From positions 1-13,161 of the forward strand of contig DMZI01000010.1 in NCBI GenBank assembly GCA_003485325.1: DNA of 13,161 nucleotides. Reading direction: 5' to 3'. Both the position numbers and the translations under genes were made by a program. The DNA comes from Desulfotomaculum sp. Its GTDB lineage: Bacteria; Bacillota; Desulfotomaculia; Desulfotomaculales; Nap2-2B. Below, piece by piece: positions 7,231 to 13,161 of the stretch (its first letter is position 1; each line of letters opens with the position of its first letter). The notes under the pieces are model-generated. The model was not told the origin of the DNA. It did not search any database and saw only the letters and a list, made by a program, of their open reading frames with translations.

Positions 7231-7632
7231 ATGGCGCCTGAAAGGATTGTTTTACGTTTTACCCCTGATACTACTGAAAGGCCGATTATCTACCGTTTGG
7301 TCAAGGATTACGATTTGGTGATTAATATATTAAAAGCCAATATCAACCCTCAAAAGGAGGGGACTTTGGTTTTGGAATTGACGGGAGAGAAATACCTGCA
7401 GGGACTTGAATACCTGCGTCAGGAGGGAGTATTGGTCCAGCCTCTGATTGAGGGAATAACTCGAAATGAACAGCTTTGTACAATGTGCGGCGGCTGTACC
7501 GATATTTGCCCTACCAAGGCATTGTACATAGAGCGGCCTGGTATGGAAGTGTTTTTCAATGACGACAAGTGCATTGTCTGTCAGCTTTGCGTAAAAGCTT
7601 GTCCCATGCATGCTATGGAGGTCAGGTTCTAA
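7231..7632 (+). CDS. NIL domain plus 2[4Fe-4S] ferredoxin protein of the homocysteine operon
   Basis: A 133-residue fusion of an N-terminal NIL-type domain (about 1-75; a fold found in methionine transporters) and a bacterial-type ferredoxin with two cluster motifs. Cluster 1 is CTMCGGCTDICP (Cys83, 86, 89, 93) and cluster 2 is CIVCQLCVKACP (Cys114, 117, 120, 124). All eight ligands are present. Homologues (MA1822, MJ0099) are needed together with the DUF39 protein for homocysteine formation in methanogens, probably supplying electrons or handling sulfur. AAAGGAGAG (about 7215-7223) precedes the ATG, 20 bp after the DUF39 stop, so the genes are co-transcribed and under the same SAM riboswitch. 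Confidence 0.93.
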   Translation: MAPERIVLRFTPDTTERPIIYRLVKDYDLVINILKANINPQKEGTLVLELTGEKYLQGLEYLRQEGVLVQPLIEGITRNEQLCTMCGGCTDICPTKALYIERPGMEVFFNDDKCIVCQLCVKACPMHAMEVRF

Positions 7633-8379
7633 TTGCAATACCAAAAACGCACTTACCGTGAACTTCACAGGCAGGATGATCTCGTGCATTTCAAGGTCTC
7701 TGTAAAGGAAACAGATCTGGATGTTGGTGTCCGCAGGGATCAGTACTTCGCAGAACTGGTTGAGAAAACCCGGCAAATAATAAAACGATGCCGGGAACCC
7801 CTGGAAAAGTACATCAGAGAGGATCCTGGGTTTTTCACGGCTCTGACTCCCTATGAACCAACTCCGCATGCGCCGCAGATAGTTATCGAAATGGCAAAGG
7901 CAGCAAGTCTTGCCGGTGTGGGGCCCATGGCTTCGGTTGCGGGGACAATAGCGCAGAATGTGGGAAATTCCCTGGCGAAATATTCGAGGGATGTAATTGT
8001 AGAAAACGGCGGGGATATTTATCTTCGGACAGGACGGATAAGATATATAGGCATTTTTGCCGGCAAATCTATACTGGGTCAAAAACTGGCCCTTGAGATA
8101 CGGCCACGGCAAAGCCCCCTTGGAATCTGCACTTCATCCGGCACAGTCGGACATTCTTTAAGCTTCGGCGTTGCAGACGCCGTAATTATACTTTCCAGAT
8201 CCGCCGCTTTAGCAGATGCTGTAGCCACGGCATCCGCCAACCTGGTCCATAATAAAGATGATCTTGCTGCGGCAGTCGATTTTGCACTAAGCATAAATGG
8301 AGTTGACGGCGCCCTGGCGATTATGGGCGATATGCTCGCTTTTCGCGGGCATGTTAAGCTCGTGCCGCTTAACGCATAG
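7633..8379 (+). CDS. UPF0280/COG2122 ApbE-like protein
   Basis: A 248-residue protein of the UPF0280 (COG2122) family, distantly related to the flavin transferase/ApbE fold. Landmarks are GVGPMASVAGTIAQ (95-108), ENGGDIYLR (124-132), the ApbE-like GICTSSGTVGHS (164-175) and ADAVATASANLV (194-205). COG2122 genes co-occur with COG1900 and the NIL-ferredoxin in many anaerobes and have been linked to the same homocysteine pathway; the exact step is not settled. The start is TTG at 7633, directly after the previous stop (7630-7632). GGAGGTC at 7617-7623 lies 9 bases upstream and inside the preceding gene, pointing to translational coupling. No ATG in a better place is visible. It is the last gene of the riboswitch operon. 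Confidence 0.88.
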   Translation: MQYQKRTYRELHRQDDLVHFKVSVKETDLDVGVRRDQYFAELVEKTRQIIKRCREPLEKYIREDPGFFTALTPYEPTPHAPQIVIEMAKAASLAGVGPMASVAGTIAQNVGNSLAKYSRDVIVENGGDIYLRTGRIRYIGIFAGKSILGQKLALEIRPRQSPLGICTSSGTVGHSLSFGVADAVIILSRSAALADAVATASANLVHNKDDLAAAVDFALSINGVDGALAIMGDMLAFRGHVKLVPLNA

Positions 8380-8395
8380 ATAGATTAATTTAGTT

Positions 8396-8992
8396 CTATA
8401 TTCTCAAACGATTTCTTTTGAATACCAATACTAAAATACTTAGCACAAGCAAACCGCCGGCGAGAACAGGCAGCCAGAAATGGGTTAAATACAACATGTA
8501 TTTCCAGTTATGGCCAAAGAAAATACCTATACCAAGATTAAAGAGCGACCATATAGTCGCAAAGATTAAATTCAAACCTATAAATTTTATTATACCAAGA
8601 CCGCTTATACCCGCCAAATAAGGTGTAATGTTGCTGACAGTCGGTATAAAGCGACCGAAAATAATAAAAGCGGCAGAGGACTGTTCCATCCATACTTGAG
8701 CGCTTTTTAAACGTTGAGGCGTAATCCGGAGAAGCTTTCCAAACCTGAACAGGAAAGGCTCGCCAATCCTTAAACCAATTAAGTATGCGGTAACAGAGCC
8801 TATATTGAAACCCAGAAATGTGATTAGAAAAACCTGAAACAGGGGGAATTTACCCTGTCCGGATAAGAAACCGGCAAGGATGACCATTATACCGCCCGGG
8901 AAAAAGGGTATGCCCATCGACTCAATAATAACCCCCAGAAAAATCCCGCCCAATCCAAGAGCAACAATATAATTCATTACCCATTCTGTCAT
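8396..8992 (-). CDS. DedA-family membrane protein
   Basis: A 198-residue polytopic inner-membrane protein of the DedA/SNARE-associated family. Characterised members flip polyprenyl phosphate or phospholipids and affect membrane potential. Family marks are ESMGIPFFPGG (24-34), GSVTAYLIGLRIGEP (65-79) and FGRFIPTVSNITPYLAG (112-128), with hydrophobic segments near 5-25, 33-65, 104-118, 130-160 and 170-191. The usual arginine after the P (GRF-x-P-x-x-R) is Ser120 here. The ATG is certain: AGGAGG lies 8 bases upstream (9006-9001). That site is buried in the 3' arm of a terminator-like hairpin (9000-9030). The gene converges with the UPF0280 gene over a 16-bp gap. Confidence 0.88.
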   Translation of the reverse strand: MTEWVMNYIVALGLGGIFLGVIIESMGIPFFPGGIMVILAGFLSGQGKFPLFQVFLITFLGFNIGSVTAYLIGLRIGEPFLFRFGKLLRITPQRLKSAQVWMEQSSAAFIIFGRFIPTVSNITPYLAGISGLGIIKFIGLNLIFATIWSLFNLGIGIFFGHNWKYMLYLTHFWLPVLAGGLLVLSILVLVFKRNRLRI

Positions 8993-9030
8993 TTAAAAAG
9001 CCTCCTGTACATTTAGAATGTCCAGGAGGC
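8993..9030 (-). promoter_or_regulatory. Hairpin with T-run enclosing the dedA ribosome binding site
   Basis: Read on the minus strand, GCCTCCTG (9030-9023) pairs with CAGGAGGC (9007-9000). After one mismatch ACATT pairs with AATGT around a CTA loop, giving 13 pairs in all, followed at once by TTTTT (8999-8995). This has the form of an intrinsic terminator in the dedA direction, ending 2 bases before the ATG. Its 3' arm is also the AGGAGG ribosome binding site. It may act as an attenuator or block translation; no ligand-binding leader is recognised upstream. Confidence 0.7.
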
Positions 9031-9099
9031 TAAACTATATATCTTTTTGTTGAATTTTTTATGAGCTTTTAAATTTTATCCTTGTCTGCAGGCATCGGG

Positions 9100-9128
9100 T
9101 TGACATTTAAGAAACAAAAGTTTAACAT
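9100..9128 (+). promoter_or_regulatory. Promoter of tRNA-Arg
   Basis: TTGACA at 9100-9105 and TAACAT at 9123-9128 are 17 bp apart, ending 19 bp before the first tRNA base at 9148. Spacing and position suit a stable-RNA promoter. Confidence 0.6.
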
Positions 9129-9147
9129 ACTAAATAGAAAATTTTTT

Positions 9148-9224
<77 letters not shown>

Positions 9225-9237
9225 AAGAATGTAGAAA

Positions 9238-9276
9238 TGGCAAGGGTTCCAGGGATGGGATTCCTTGCCAGGTAAA
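9238..9276 (+). terminator. Inverted repeat after the tRNA, possible terminator
   Basis: TGGCAAGG (9238-9245) and CCTTGCCA (9263-9270) form a perfect 8-bp stem with a 17-base loop. What follows is AGGTAAATTTTA, so the T-tract is short and delayed. Position supports a role in ending the tRNA transcript. Confidence 0.4.
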
Positions 9277-9334
9277 TTTTATAGGCCTTTTTCTGCGTTT
9301 GATTCTAAACTCCAGAAATTCTTTAATGAATTAA

Positions 9335-9720
9335 TTATTTAACAAGTATACAGCACGGTTGCGGCAGAAGAGGCAGAAACCGCTCCCGGACAGTTTTGAA
9401 AAACCGCTCGACCTTCCCCTTACTAGCCGCGTCGTACACTTGAGCATGAGCAATAGTAATGCCAAGGCGTGCAGAAGCCTCGTGAAAAAGTTTGGACCGG
9501 TAGACTTTAGCATTATCAAGATACACAATTTGAGGAATTCCCCGGCGCACCAGGGCCTCAATAAATACGGACTTCATAGTATTGAAATTCTGACTGGTGT
9601 CAAAGCGGGCAAAAGGAATTATGCGGGAGCAATCATCGATGAAGGCAAAAAGGTAAGTAGCCTTTTTCTTGCCTTCAAAGTATAGATACGGCCCGGACAT
9701 CATATCTCCCTTATTCCGAT
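9335..9720 (-). pseudogene. DDE transposase fragment (minus-strand half of a head-to-head pair)
   Basis: The catalytic core of an rve-type DDE transposase/integrase. Visible marks are GPYLYFEGKKKATYLFAFID, FIDDCSR (first Asp), YLDNAKVY (second Asp) and GKVERFF (Glu), so the DDE triad remains. The N-terminal DNA-binding part is missing: family similarity begins at the NKGDMMSGPYL stretch, exactly at the palindrome 9711-9730. The C-terminus ends abruptly at 9335 soon after ERFFKTVRERFLPLL. Open frame beyond 9720 is only the antisense of the opposing copy. It is a broken remnant, not a working gene. Confidence 0.75.
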
Positions 9721-9730
9721 ATCGGAATAA
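9711..9730. repeat. Perfect 20-bp palindrome at the transposase junction
   Basis: TTATTCCGATATCGGAATAA is its own reverse complement, centred between 9720 and 9721. Beyond it the two sides remain imperfectly inverted-repeat for at least 25 bp, because both encode the same transposase segment (GPYL...) in opposite directions. It marks the joint between two diverging transposase remnants. Confidence 0.9.
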
Positions 9731-10039
9731 CTCGGATATCAAATACGGCCCATATCTACCCATTGGTAAAGACGGCGCCATGAAACAGGTCTATCTGGTA
9801 ACCTTCATTGATGACGCAACGCGTTATGTTTTACACGGACAGTTCTATAATAATCTGGAACAGGGTATCGTCCAGGACTGTTTTCGCCAGGTTATCCAGA
9901 AGTACGGAGCGCCCAGAGCTCTGTATTTTGACAATGGGCGGCAGTACCGCACCAAATGGACTGCGCCAAGCTGGGCGTCCGGTTGCTTTACACCAAACCC
10001 TTTTCTCCAGAAGCCCACGGTAAATCAGAACGTCGCTGA
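9721..10039 (+). pseudogene. DDE transposase fragment (plus-strand half of a head-to-head pair), frameshifted
   Basis: This is a relative of the opposing fragment: NSDIKYGPYLPIGKDG, then FIDDATRYVL (first Asp) and LYFDNGRQYRTKW (second Asp). At about 9956 the frame changes. From ATG at 9956 the sequence reads MDCAKLGVRLLYTKPFSPEA and then HGKSERR with the expected Glu, before TGA at 10037-10039. It lacks the N-terminal region (cut at the palindrome) and the C-terminal region. The two copies differ at many residues, so they come from related but distinct elements, or from an old duplication. Confidence 0.75.
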
Positions 10040-10100
10040 TTTATGGATCTCAAAATAAGCGTCGGATTATTGATGATCATATGGTCAAGTTTGTTGTTCA

Positions 10101-10139
10101 GGGAGAATTGAGCTAAATTCTCCCTTCCCCTTAAAGGGG
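10101..10139 (+). repeat. Two adjacent stem-loops in the transposase remnant
   Basis: GGGAGAATT (10101-10109) pairs with AATTCTCCC (10116-10124) around a 6-base loop. A second stem, CCCCT (10127-10131) with AGGGG (10135-10139), follows, then ATTTT. The second has terminator form. They lie between the transposase fragment and the dapF remnant and probably belong to the mobile element's non-coding end. Confidence 0.5.
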
Positions 10140-10189
10140 ATTTTGGCAGCGATTCCGTCAAGTTAGGAACATTTAATACCGTCTATCGC

Positions 10190-10854
10190 TGGACATTATG
10201 TTCTGGCAGTAACAACATCTATTTTAATTGTTTCCAGCAGAATATAGTCACCCGGAATCCTTAAGTATCTATCTATCCGACAGGCATTACGGAATTGGCG
10301 GTGATTGGATTGTGCTGATCTGTCCTACAGATCGAGCCGATGCTAAAATTCAGATGTTTAATTTAGATGGCAGCGAAGGGAAAATGAGCGGCAATGTGCT
10401 CACTTGTATAGGAAAATATATATACGAGAATAAGATAAAAGTTAAAGATCAGATTTCCATAGAAACCTCAAGCGGGATTAAAAAGCTCAAACTCTATATC
10501 CAAAATGATAAGGTGGATTCAGTCTGTGTGGACATGGGACCAGCTGAGCTTAACCCTAAGAAGATTCCAGTAAAATTACCCGGGCAGGAGATTGTGAATC
10601 AGCCTGTAATAATGGATGGCAAAGGTTATCATATAACCTTTGTATCAATGGGTAATCCGCATTGTGTTATCTTCAGCGATAGCTTGGAAAGCATCAACAT
10701 TGATTTAATAGGCCCGGCTTTCGAATATTCGCCTTTATTCCCTGAAAGAGTGAACGTTGAATTCGTGACGGTTATTGACCAGAATACACTCAAAATGCGG
10801 GTGTGGGAACGGGGAAACCCTGGCGGCCGCACCGGCGCCTGTGCCGGTGTTTAA
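10190..10854 (+). pseudogene. dapF: Diaminopimelate epimerase (dapF) remnant
   Basis: DapF converts LL- to meso-diaminopimelate for lysine and peptidoglycan. This copy is recognisable (LSDRHYGIGGD, FNLDGSEGKM, VSMGNPHCVIF, PLFPERVNVEF, MRVWERG) but dead. The N-terminus sits in another frame: 10199-10234 reads CSGSNNIYFNCF, a decayed form of the GxGNDY start region, and the frame shifts near 10230-10250. A TTG at 10228 would only give a truncated product. The first catalytic Cys (CGNGIRC pattern) is Ser in MSGNVLTC. The second (ACGTGACA) is lost in GGRTGACA; GAAACCCTGGC survives out of frame there, showing indels. TAA at 10852-10854 cuts off the usual C-terminal part. It abuts transposase debris. 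Confidence 0.85.
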
Positions 10855-10871
10855 CTTACATACTCTCAAAT

Positions 10872-10900
10872 GAGGCAAACTGCAACTAATAGGTTGCCTC
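10872..10900. terminator. Inverted repeat between the dapF remnant and the next gene
   Basis: GAGGCAA (10872-10878) and TTGCCTC (10894-10900) form a perfect 7-bp stem with a 15-base loop. It sits just past the stop of the minus-strand gene at 10914. No strong T-tract on either side, so function as a bidirectional terminator is only possible. Confidence 0.35.
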
Positions 10901-10913
10901 TTGATCTCGTGAC

Positions 10914-11600
10914 TTAAAGCAGGTCTGGGTTTTCTGTATTATGTGAGTATATAGTGCCCGGTGGTTTGTTTAACCTTAAATCCAGGTCCAGGGATTTAAG
11001 CATAAATAGCAAAGTGTGCTCTCTTGATTCTGCGTGAATATCTATATTGAGTTTGTCCAACAGGCTTGGTATTAGTGGTTCTAGTTTTTGAAATAATCTA
11101 AGTGTGACATACTGCTTTTGCATGTCAGGCAGCATAAATTCAAAAGCGTGAATTAATTCATGCAGTAATGTAAGATTAAAATTTTCCCCAACGGAAGTTT
11201 GGGAAGGATCAATTGTTATTGTCCTTTTAGCGCCAACACACTGACCACAACAGTCTTCAATTTCTTCCAGTTTAAAGATCCATGTGTCCAAAATGTGACT
11301 ATAGTCTGAAATATATTCTTTAACTTCCTGCCAGGTGCCATCCTCCATTTCTGCAGAACACACAGACTGTCCTTTATCCTCATTTAATAGCATGTCTTGA
11401 AAATACTCTTCTTCGTATTTATAAGCCTTATCAGCTAATTCTTTTTCCTCTTTTGTTCTGTCGCGCCACCATTCAGAAAAAATATTTTTATTCCAGGTAT
11501 ATTCTAAGGCAATTAGTTTTTCTGCCGCGTCTAAAAACTTATTCTCAGCGATTAAAGAAACTATTTTATCTTTACTTTTTTCTAGTTCTTCGTCTTTCAA
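10914..11600 (-). CDS. Unrecognised protein with HExxH metalloprotease-like motif
   Basis: I do not recognise this 228-residue protein. It is soluble, with no signal peptide or membrane segment, charged and helix-rich in the N-terminal half. The clearest feature is LLHELIHAFEF, where HELIH (147-151) fits the zinc-binding HExxH pattern. A downstream acidic/His cluster, HAESREH (189-195), could give a third ligand. A cysteine cluster, DCCGQC (Cys117, 118, 121), precedes the motif, and VGAKRTITIDPSQT could form a strand before the active-site helix. The start is TTG at 11600, with AAAAGGGG about 10 bases upstream and an in-frame stop just above; no ATG is available. A metallopeptidase role is a suggestion from one motif only. 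Confidence 0.7.
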   Translation of the reverse strand: MKDEELEKSKDKIVSLIAENKFLDAAEKLIALEYTWNKNIFSEWWRDRTKEEKELADKAYKYEEEYFQDMLLNEDKGQSVCSAEMEDGTWQEVKEYISDYSHILDTWIFKLEEIEDCCGQCVGAKRTITIDPSQTSVGENFNLTLLHELIHAFEFMLPDMQKQYVTLRLFQKLEPLIPSLLDKLNIDIHAESREHTLLFMLKSLDLDLRLNKPPGTIYSHNTENPDLL

Positions 11601-11655
11601 AGGTGTATTTGCCCCTTTTTAATAGATTTATTAAATAATAGATGGTAATAAACTT

Positions 11656-11718
11656 CTACATAATACCTGTATATTCCTTTAACCAAAGATTACCTTTTAT
11701 AAGATAGCTCTTCCTCAA
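11656..11718 (-). CDS. Possible 20-residue leader peptide
   Basis: A TTG-initiated frame of 20 codons on the minus strand, about 55 bp upstream of the HExxH gene. It is preceded by AAGGAGGG with about 10 bases to the TTG, a stronger site than the downstream gene's own. The product is LRKSYLIKGNLWLKEYTGIM, with no run of one amino acid typical of attenuation. It may be a short leader or a chance frame. Confidence 0.2.
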   Translation of the reverse strand: MRKSYLIKGNLWLKEYTGIM

Positions 11719-11920
11719 CTGGTAATTTCCCTCCTTATAAATTAAAGCTCACACAGAGTTAGTCCAGGGTGCCAAGGACAATTCTTTTTGTATTTCCTTT
11801 CCACAAACGGGTTTAATGTGATTCATCTTATGCCTGATTGTTACAGATGATACCATAATAGCCATTATATTGCACCCGAATTCCACTTTGTATTGTTTGA
11901 TACCCATATTAAAACAACAA

Positions 11921-11949
11921 TTTAAAAATAATTAAAAATGAGTTATAAT
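11921..11949 (+). promoter_or_regulatory. Promoter of the FmdB-type gene
   Basis: TATAAT at 11944-11949 is a perfect -10. TTTAAA at 11921-11926, 17 bp upstream, is a weak -35. The ATG follows at 11992. Confidence 0.5.
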
Positions 11950-11991
11950 TCTTTAGTAGAAAATATGAAAAAGGGAACAGGAGGAATATAA

Positions 11992-12279
11992 ATGCCTACT
12001 TACGAATACCTGTGTAAAAACTGTGGCTGTAAATTCGAGAGATTTCAGATGATGACTGATGAGCCAATTAAAATTTGTCCGGAATGTGGAGGCAATCCAA
12101 CACGTTTAATCGGCAGCGGAATGGGCTTGATCTTCAAAGGACATGGGTTTTATGCAACGGATTATAAAAAAGGTCCTTCTTCATATCTGCCCTGCAGTGA
12201 AAAGGAACCTAATTCTGAATCACCCTCACCGGATTGCAATACATGCAAAGAAAAGGCGGGCTGTGAATTTAACAGTTAG
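11992..12279 (+). CDS. FmdB-family zinc-ribbon protein
   Basis: A 95-residue protein whose N-terminal half is a FmdB-type zinc ribbon: MPTYEYLCKNCG with Cys8 and Cys11, and ICPECGG with Cys29 and Cys32. The family hallmarks GSGMGLIFKGHGFYATDY follow near residues 42-59. FmdB was named as a putative regulator of formamidase/amide genes in Methylophilus; in most bacteria the role is unknown. The C-terminal tail is Ser/Pro-rich and has three more cysteines (DCNTCKEKAGCEF). The ATG is set by ACAGGAGGAA. It is a single-gene unit with its own promoter and terminator. Confidence 0.9.
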   Translation: MPTYEYLCKNCGCKFERFQMMTDEPIKICPECGGNPTRLIGSGMGLIFKGHGFYATDYKKGPSSYLPCSEKEPNSESPSPDCNTCKEKAGCEFNS

Positions 12280-12327
12280 GCATTAAATATGCCCTCTTTC
12301 GGATGGAGTTTCTTCACCAAAACAAAC

Positions 12328-12352
12328 AAGCGCACCTTTCGGTGCCGCTTTT
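12328..12352 (+). terminator. Intrinsic terminator of the FmdB-type gene
   Basis: AAGC-GCACC (12328-12336) pairs with GGTGC-(C)-GCTT (12341-12350) around a TTTC loop, with one bulged C, followed by TTG. A smaller stem, GGCAT/ATGCC (12279-12283 and 12289-12293), overlaps the stop codon. Confidence 0.75.
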
Positions 12353-12486
12353 GTCTTTGGCTAAAAACGCCTTCATAATTGCGATTTAAGCAGGGTTTTA
12401 TTTAATAATAGGCCAAAGTTATACTCCGTTTAATTTAAGCTAGATAACGCCAGCCCTAAGCCCTAGCGATAATTTCCCGATACACC

Positions 12487-12864
12487 TTATTCGTCAGTAT
12501 TATTGTTTTTAGTAATTTCCTCATCCGTCTCTTTTCCCTCACTAATTCCTATCTCTTTATTTTCATTATTAATTGAAGCAATTAAATAAGAAAGTTTTTG
12601 ATTAATTGCACCGGCGCAAAATAAAACAGCGGCGATACCCCAATAAATAGCTACTGGTTCAAATATACCGGGTAGTAATTGACCTGGTAATAATTGTTTA
12701 ATAACTTCAGCGGACGGATACCCCTGGGCTACATAATGGGCGACAGTATCTTTAAATAAGAAAATATTGTCTGCCAGAAATGCAATCCCAATTAGAAATA
12801 CCAGGATAGCAGCGGTATAGATTATTTTTGTACTGGTAAGCAATTTGTTATTTTCCGGTTTCAT
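12487..12864 (-). CDS. Small membrane protein of unknown function
   Basis: I do not recognise this 125-residue protein. It has two hydrophobic segments (about residues 13-33, IIYTAAILVFLIGIAFLADN, and about 71-88, PVAIYWGIAAVLFCAGAI). The loop between them contains a short tandem, QLLPGQLLPG, and the hydrophilic C-terminal tail of about 35 residues is rich in Glu, Asp, Lys and Asn. The ATG at 12864 has AAGGGGA about 12 bases upstream. It converges with the FmdB-type gene and appears to stand alone. A gene is likely because the membrane/tail architecture is coherent, but no function is proposed. Confidence 0.65.
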   Translation of the reverse strand: MKPENNKLLTSTKIIYTAAILVFLIGIAFLADNIFLFKDTVAHYVAQGYPSAEVIKQLLPGQLLPGIFEPVAIYWGIAAVLFCAGAINQKLSYLIASINNENKEIGISEGKETDEEITKNNNTDE

Positions 12865-13051
12865 AGATTATATTTCCCCTTCCGCCAATAAATGGCTATA
12901 ATTTTTATCTATAAAAGATTCTATCACTAATCATGGGGAATAATACTTAAATTTAACTGAAAAGAAGAAAAAATAATTCAGACTTGCATAAAATTAAAAA
13001 CAATGCTTATGGCAGATTATAATAATAATGGTTATATATGTAATGATATAT

Positions 13052-13088
13052 TTGACAATTCGTTAATTCCATATATAAAATGTATAAT
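13052..13088 (+). promoter_or_regulatory. Strong promoter at the right edge
   Basis: TTGACA (13052-13057) is a perfect -35. TATAAA (13074-13079, spacing 16) or TAAAAT (13076-13081, spacing 18) serves as -10. A further TATAAT lies at 13083-13088. It leads to the gene starting at 13144 with a leader of about 55 bases. Confidence 0.65.
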
Positions 13089-13143
13089 GAGCAGTTTGTT
13101 ACCGGCAACGGGACTTTGAGTCATACATAAAGGAGAGTTTAGC

Positions 13144-13161
13144 GTGAAAAATAATACGGCA
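13144..13161 (+). CDS. Start of a gene leaving the window
   Basis: GTG at 13144 is preceded by AAAGGAGAG (13130-13138) at good distance and by a strong promoter. Only six codons (MKNNTA) are visible, so the product cannot be identified. Confidence 0.55.

Larger units (their letters stand above)
11601..11991. other. 391-bp intergenic region with at most a tiny ORF
   Basis: The region separates two divergent genes and is AT-rich. It contains the promoter and ribosome binding site of the FmdB-type gene on the right. On the minus strand, one 20-codon frame (11718-11656) with a good ribosome binding site is listed separately. A 38-codon ATG frame (about 11865-11749, minus) lacks a ribosome binding site. 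I see no other structured element. Confidence 0.5.

Noticed and set aside
7330..8112. Long open frame on the minus strand opposite the ferredoxin and COG2122 genes
   Set aside because: It is antisense to two well-recognised genes, shows no protein family features and has an unnatural composition.
8079..8294. Open frame on the minus strand inside the COG2122 gene
   Set aside because: Low-complexity Ala/Ser translation antisense to a conserved coding region.
9359..9685. Open frame on the plus strand opposite the transposase fragment
   Set aside because: The minus strand there carries the DDE motifs; the plus frame has none.
10228..10854. Intact short diaminopimelate epimerase starting at TTG 10228
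   Set aside because: The start lacks a ribosome binding site, the true N-terminal coding lies upstream in another frame, and both catalytic cysteines are missing.

Overview
The window looks like a chromosomal stretch from an anaerobic, low-to-moderate GC Firmicute of the Clostridia/Peptococcaceae kind (Pelotomaculum- or Desulfotomaculum-like). This is an inference. It rests on strong GGAGG-type ribosome binding sites, frequent GTG and TTG starts, an S-box (SAM-I) riboswitch, a stand-alone biotin carrier next to a transcarboxylase-5S-type subunit, a CBS-PAS sigma-54 activator, and a sulfide-dependent homocysteine operon typical of strict anaerobes.

Layout. Positions 1-812 hold one end of a damaged IS3-family element on the minus strand. 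Its transposase reading frame stops early, and a 23-bp direct repeat lies at the left edge. Next come a bifunctional-nuclease-family (DUF151) gene (958-1434), a small biotinyl carrier (1639-1854) and a carboxyltransferase subunit (2158-3519). The last two look like parts of one biotin enzyme acting on pyruvate/oxaloacetate. A large sigma-54 enhancer-binding regulator (3530-5635, minus) converges on the carboxyltransferase gene with a 10-bp gap.

The best-defined unit is 5774-8379: a promoter, a SAM-I riboswitch with a readable antiterminator/terminator switch, then three tightly packed genes (DUF39/COG1900; NIL domain plus 2[4Fe-4S] ferredoxin; COG2122/UPF0280 ApbE-like). Homologues of these genes are tied to homocysteine synthesis from aspartate semialdehyde and sulfide in methanogens. 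SAM control fits that role.

After it come a DedA-family membrane protein (8396-8992, minus) whose ribosome binding site sits inside a terminator-like hairpin, and a tRNA-Arg(UCU) gene (9148-9224). Positions 9335-10854 are decayed DNA: two related transposase fragments joined head-to-head at a perfect 20-bp palindrome, then a dapF pseudogene with frame damage and both catalytic cysteines lost. The right part holds an unrecognised HExxH protein (10914-11600, minus), an FmdB-type zinc-ribbon protein (11992-12279) with a clear terminator, a small two-helix membrane protein (12487-12864, minus), and a strong promoter feeding a gene that begins at 13144 and leaves the window.

No phage, defence island, CRISPR array or biosynthetic cluster is visible. 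The most informative system is the riboswitch-controlled sulfide-to-homocysteine operon.
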